This document shows positions 5,041 to 7,255 of a stretch of DNA of 7,255 bases, piece after piece; within the stretch, counting starts at the first letter, position 1; every line of letters begins with the position of its first letter. The stretch spans positions 1 to 7,255 of the forward strand of contig CAIYWF010000083.1 of the NCBI GenBank assembly GCA_903929845.1, written 5' to 3'. The stretch comes from an uncultured Chlorobiaceae bacterium (GTDB lineage: Bacteria > Bacteroidota > Chlorobiia > Chlorobiales > Chlorobiaceae). A program made the translations under genes and the position numbers. The notes beneath the pieces were generated by a model, which worked only from the letters and a program-made list of their open reading frames with translations, was not told the origin of the DNA and did no database searches.

Positions 5041-5643
5041 ATGGAAGAAGAAGTCAACACGACAGCCCGTACCGCAACGGTAAGCAGAACAACAAAAGAA
5101 ACCGACATTACCTTAACCGTAGCACTTGACGGAACGGGCATGAGCTCAGTCAACTCGGGAGTGGTTTTTCTTGACCACATGCTGACCAATTTCAGCAGAC
5201 ATTCAGGCTTTGACCTGGCGCTGGAGTGCCGTGGTGACCTTGATGTCGATGATCATCATTCCGTTGAAGATGTTGCTCTGGTTCTTGGCAGTGCTATTTC
5301 TGAAGCTCTTGGAGGGAAAAGGGGGATTCAACGCTATGGATGGGCACTCATTCCAATGGATGAGGCTTTGGCCCGTTGCGCGCTTGACCTTGGGGGAAGA
5401 AGTTATTGTGTCTTCAATGCTGAGTTCAGACGACCGGTCATTCAGGGTTTTTCAACTGAAATGGTTGAACATTTCTTTTTGTCGCTTTCGGGAACATTGA
5501 AGGCCAATATCCACCTGTCAATTCTTGAGGGAGAAAACACGCATCACAAAATAGAAGCGCTGTTCAAGTCTTTTGCTTATGCCATGAAGGCTGCTGTTGC
5601 CATTAACGGCACTGAAATTCCATCGACAAAGGGAAAGCTTTAA
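5041..5643 (+). CDS. hisB: Imidazoleglycerol-phosphate dehydratase (monofunctional HisB)
   Basis: Cytosolic Mn-dependent enzyme of histidine synthesis that dehydrates imidazoleglycerol phosphate to imidazole-acetol phosphate. At 200 residues it is the monofunctional form, without the histidinol-phosphatase domain fused in enterobacteria. The two similar half-domains carry the metal-site motifs: FLDHMLTNFSRH (43-54), DDHHSVED (70-77), EHFF (143-146) and GENTHHKIEALFKSFA (164-179). The likely Mn ligands are His46, His72, His73, Glu76, His144, His168, His169 and Glu172. The C-terminal PSTKG (194-198) is also conserved. It starts 7 nt after the DUF2905 stop with no clear ribosome site, so coupling is likely. 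No other his genes are in the window. A terminator begins inside its last codons, and it converges on rny. Confidence 0.97.
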   Translation: MEEEVNTTARTATVSRTTKETDITLTVALDGTGMSSVNSGVVFLDHMLTNFSRHSGFDLALECRGDLDVDDHHSVEDVALVLGSAISEALGGKRGIQRYGWALIPMDEALARCALDLGGRSYCVFNAEFRRPVIQGFSTEMVEHFFLSLSGTLKANIHLSILEGENTHHKIEALFKSFAYAMKAAVAINGTEIPSTKGKL

Positions 5644-5662
5644 GCTCTCCCTTTGGCTTTTT
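5627..5662 (+). terminator. Rho-independent terminator of hisB
   Basis: The arms CAAAGGGAAAGCT (5627-5639) and AGCTCTCCCTTTG (5643-5655) pair over 13 positions with one mismatch and a 3-nt loop, followed by GCTTTTT (5656-5662). The stem includes the last hisB codons, and the stop codon lies across the loop and the first base of the second arm. The T-run is only on the plus strand, so it serves hisB and not rny. Confidence 0.82.
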
Positions 5663-5677
5663 CAGGATTGGCGACTC

Positions 5678-7252
5678 TTATTTTGCGTAGGCTACAGAAC
5701 GTTTTTCGCGGATAATGGAGACCTTTATCTGGCCGGGATACTGTGCTTCTGATTCAATTTTGTGGGCGATATCATGGGCAAGGACATCGGCCTGTGAATC
5801 GCTTACATTATCGCCTTCAACAATCACCCTGATCTCCCTTCCTGCCTGCAAGGCGTAGGTTTTCAAAACACCGGGAAATCCTTTTGCAATCTCTTCAAGA
5901 CTTTCAAGACGCTTGACGTTGCCATCGGCCGTTACTGCACCTCGGGCTCCGGGACGGGAGAGCGATATGGTATTGGCTGCGTCAACGAGATCGGCAATGG
6001 GTGACTCTTTATCGACGTCACCATGATGTGCGGCAATGGCATTAAGGACCACAGGTGATTCGTTAAACCTTTTCAGAAAGGTCATTCCGGTCATGGCGTG
6101 GGGTTCATCACTTTCCGGCAGCACCAGTCCGATATCATGCAAAAGACCGGCACGTTTGGCAAGGCGGGCATCAAGCTTGAGTTCGGCAGCCATAAGGCCT
6201 GAAAGCATGGCAACCTCACGACTGTGCTGAAGCAGGTTTTGACCGTAGACCGTGTAAAACTTCATTTTACCGACAAGCGCGATAACTTCAGAGGGCATGT
6301 CGGAAATCTGCAGCGAAGAGAGCGCTTCCTCTCCGGCGGTTACGATGACATCATCAATCTCCTTTTTCGCGTCTCCAAAGGCTTTTTCAATAGCCACAGG
6401 ATGAATGATTCCGTCAACAAGAAGTTTCTGAAGAGTCAGCTTGGCAAGCTCACGACGCAGAGGATCGAAGCAAGAGAGAATAACCACCTCAGGAGTATCG
6501 TCAACAATGATATCGACTCCTGTTGCGTTTTCAAAGGCCTTGATATTGCGGCCTTCACGACCAATAATGCGACCTTTGAGTTCATCGCTCTGGATATGAA
6601 CAACGGAAAGCGCATTTTCTGTGGTCTGCTCAAAAGAGATACGCTGAATTGCGGTCAAAAGCGTTTTCTCAGCAAGACGACCTGCTTTCTGCTCTGCCTC
6701 TTCATGAATCTGATGAATAGTTTCAGTGGCTTCTTCGCGTGCTTTTGCAACCATGTTGTCAATCAACATCTGCCGCGCCTCTTCGGCCTGCAGGTTGCTG
6801 ATGCTCTCAAGGCGCTGGTTCTGTTCTGAAATAATCCGTTCAAGCTCTGTTGAGCGAAGCATCACTGACTCGGTGATTTGATCGATTTCTTTTCTCTGAT
6901 CCTGGAGCTTGCGTTCAGTATCTTTGACATCCTGCGCTTGTTTTTTCAGTTGAGCCTCTCTCTGCTGGGTCTGCTTTTGCAATTGGGTGTACTTGTTGTT
7001 TTTGATGAGAACTTCCTGATCAAACTCGCGACGCTTCTTTTTCCACTCCTGATTTACTTCACTAACCTTAAGTTCCTTGTATTCGTTGGCCTCTTTCTGG
7101 GCTTCCTGAACTATTTGCACCGCACGTTCTTCGGCTTCAAGCACCTTGGTTGTACCGATACGCTCAAGAAAATATCGTCCAATAAAAAAACCCGCTGCAA
7201 AAAAAAAGACTGAAGCAACAACAATTAAAATCAGGTTTATCACTATACCCAT
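5678..7252 (-). CDS. rny: Ribonuclease Y
   Basis: Membrane-anchored endoribonuclease that starts mRNA decay and processes structured RNAs. It has 524 residues, close to the usual 510-520. Order of parts: an N-terminal membrane helix (about 5-25), a long Glu/Lys/Gln-rich coiled coil (about 35-205), a KH RNA-binding domain with GRIIGREGRNIKAFE (227-241), and an HD metal-phosphohydrolase domain with QHSREVA (342-348), LLHDIG (370-375) and AAHHGD (407-412). It ends in the family's typical DYPGxIKV-like (YPGQIKVSIIRE, 505-516) and VAYAK motifs, so the C-terminus is complete. The ATG lies 3 nt from the right edge, so ribosome site and promoter are not visible. It converges on hisB with 34 nt between the stop codons. 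Confidence 0.97.
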   Translation of the reverse strand: MGIVINLILIVVASVFFFAAGFFIGRYFLERIGTTKVLEAEERAVQIVQEAQKEANEYKELKVSEVNQEWKKKRREFDQEVLIKNNKYTQLQKQTQQREAQLKKQAQDVKDTERKLQDQRKEIDQITESVMLRSTELERIISEQNQRLESISNLQAEEARQMLIDNMVAKAREEATETIHQIHEEAEQKAGRLAEKTLLTAIQRISFEQTTENALSVVHIQSDELKGRIIGREGRNIKAFENATGVDIIVDDTPEVVILSCFDPLRRELAKLTLQKLLVDGIIHPVAIEKAFGDAKKEIDDVIVTAGEEALSSLQISDMPSEVIALVGKMKFYTVYGQNLLQHSREVAMLSGLMAAELKLDARLAKRAGLLHDIGLVLPESDEPHAMTGMTFLKRFNESPVVLNAIAAHHGDVDKESPIADLVDAANTISLSRPGARGAVTADGNVKRLESLEEIAKGFPGVLKTYALQAGREIRVIVEGDNVSDSQADVLAHDIAHKIESEAQYPGQIKVSIIREKRSVAYAK

Positions 7253-7255
7253 TAA

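Noticed and set aside
6224..6829. Plus-strand open frame of 201 residues inside rny
   Set aside because: It is long but antisense to the KH and coiled-coil part of RNase Y, where biased Glu/Lys/Gln codons keep the opposite frame open.

Overview
The window most likely comes from a green sulfur bacterium (Chlorobiota, Chlorobium/Prosthecochloris-like). This is an inference from protein character: the SecG, HisB, RNase Y, LptF-type permease and DUF2905 proteins all read as relatives of Chlorobi/Bacteroidetes-side families. Base composition is intermediate. Several genes lack a clear Shine-Dalgarno sequence. No rRNA gene or photosynthesis gene is present to prove the assignment. All genes look like ordinary chromosomal housekeeping or stress functions, and I see no phage, plasmid, transposase or CRISPR content.

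Layout, left to right. Positions 1-2115 hold a minus-strand group transcribed leftwards: an NRAMP metal transporter (mntH-like), a universal stress protein whose start lies 1 nt after the mntH stop, and then, after a 112-nt gap, a dCMP deaminase cut by the left edge. A divergent spacer of 87 nt (2116-2202) carries a striking 16-bp inverted repeat. It separates mntH from a plus-strand hotdog acyl-CoA thioesterase (2203-2595). The thioesterase converges on an LptF/LptG-family permease (minus, 2620-3945), and a 12-bp hairpin spans the permease stop codon. Positions 3946-4263 have no confident gene. They contain a short GC-rich repeat-like element, a 14-bp terminator hairpin and a possible 30-codon ORF abutting lptF. 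Next come tRNA-Lys(CUU) and secG, both minus strand and only 8 nt apart, so the tRNA is probably cut out of a secG transcript. Divergent from secG is a plus-strand pair: a small DUF2905 membrane protein and hisB, ending in a terminator that overlaps the hisB 3' end. hisB converges on rny (RNase Y, minus), which is complete and starts 3 nt from the right edge.

Functionally the window mixes envelope biogenesis and protein export (LptF/G, SecG), RNA turnover (RNase Y), histidine synthesis (HisB), pyrimidine nucleotide metabolism (dCMP deaminase), metal uptake with a stress partner (MntH-Usp) and acyl-CoA hydrolysis. I found no obvious undescribed multi-gene system. The items most worth a second look are the long inverted repeat in the mntH/thioesterase divergent spacer, the His-Ala-Asp (instead of His-Ala-Glu) signature of the dCMP deaminase, the tight secG-tRNA linkage, the coupled mntH-usp pair and the repeat-like element upstream of lptF.
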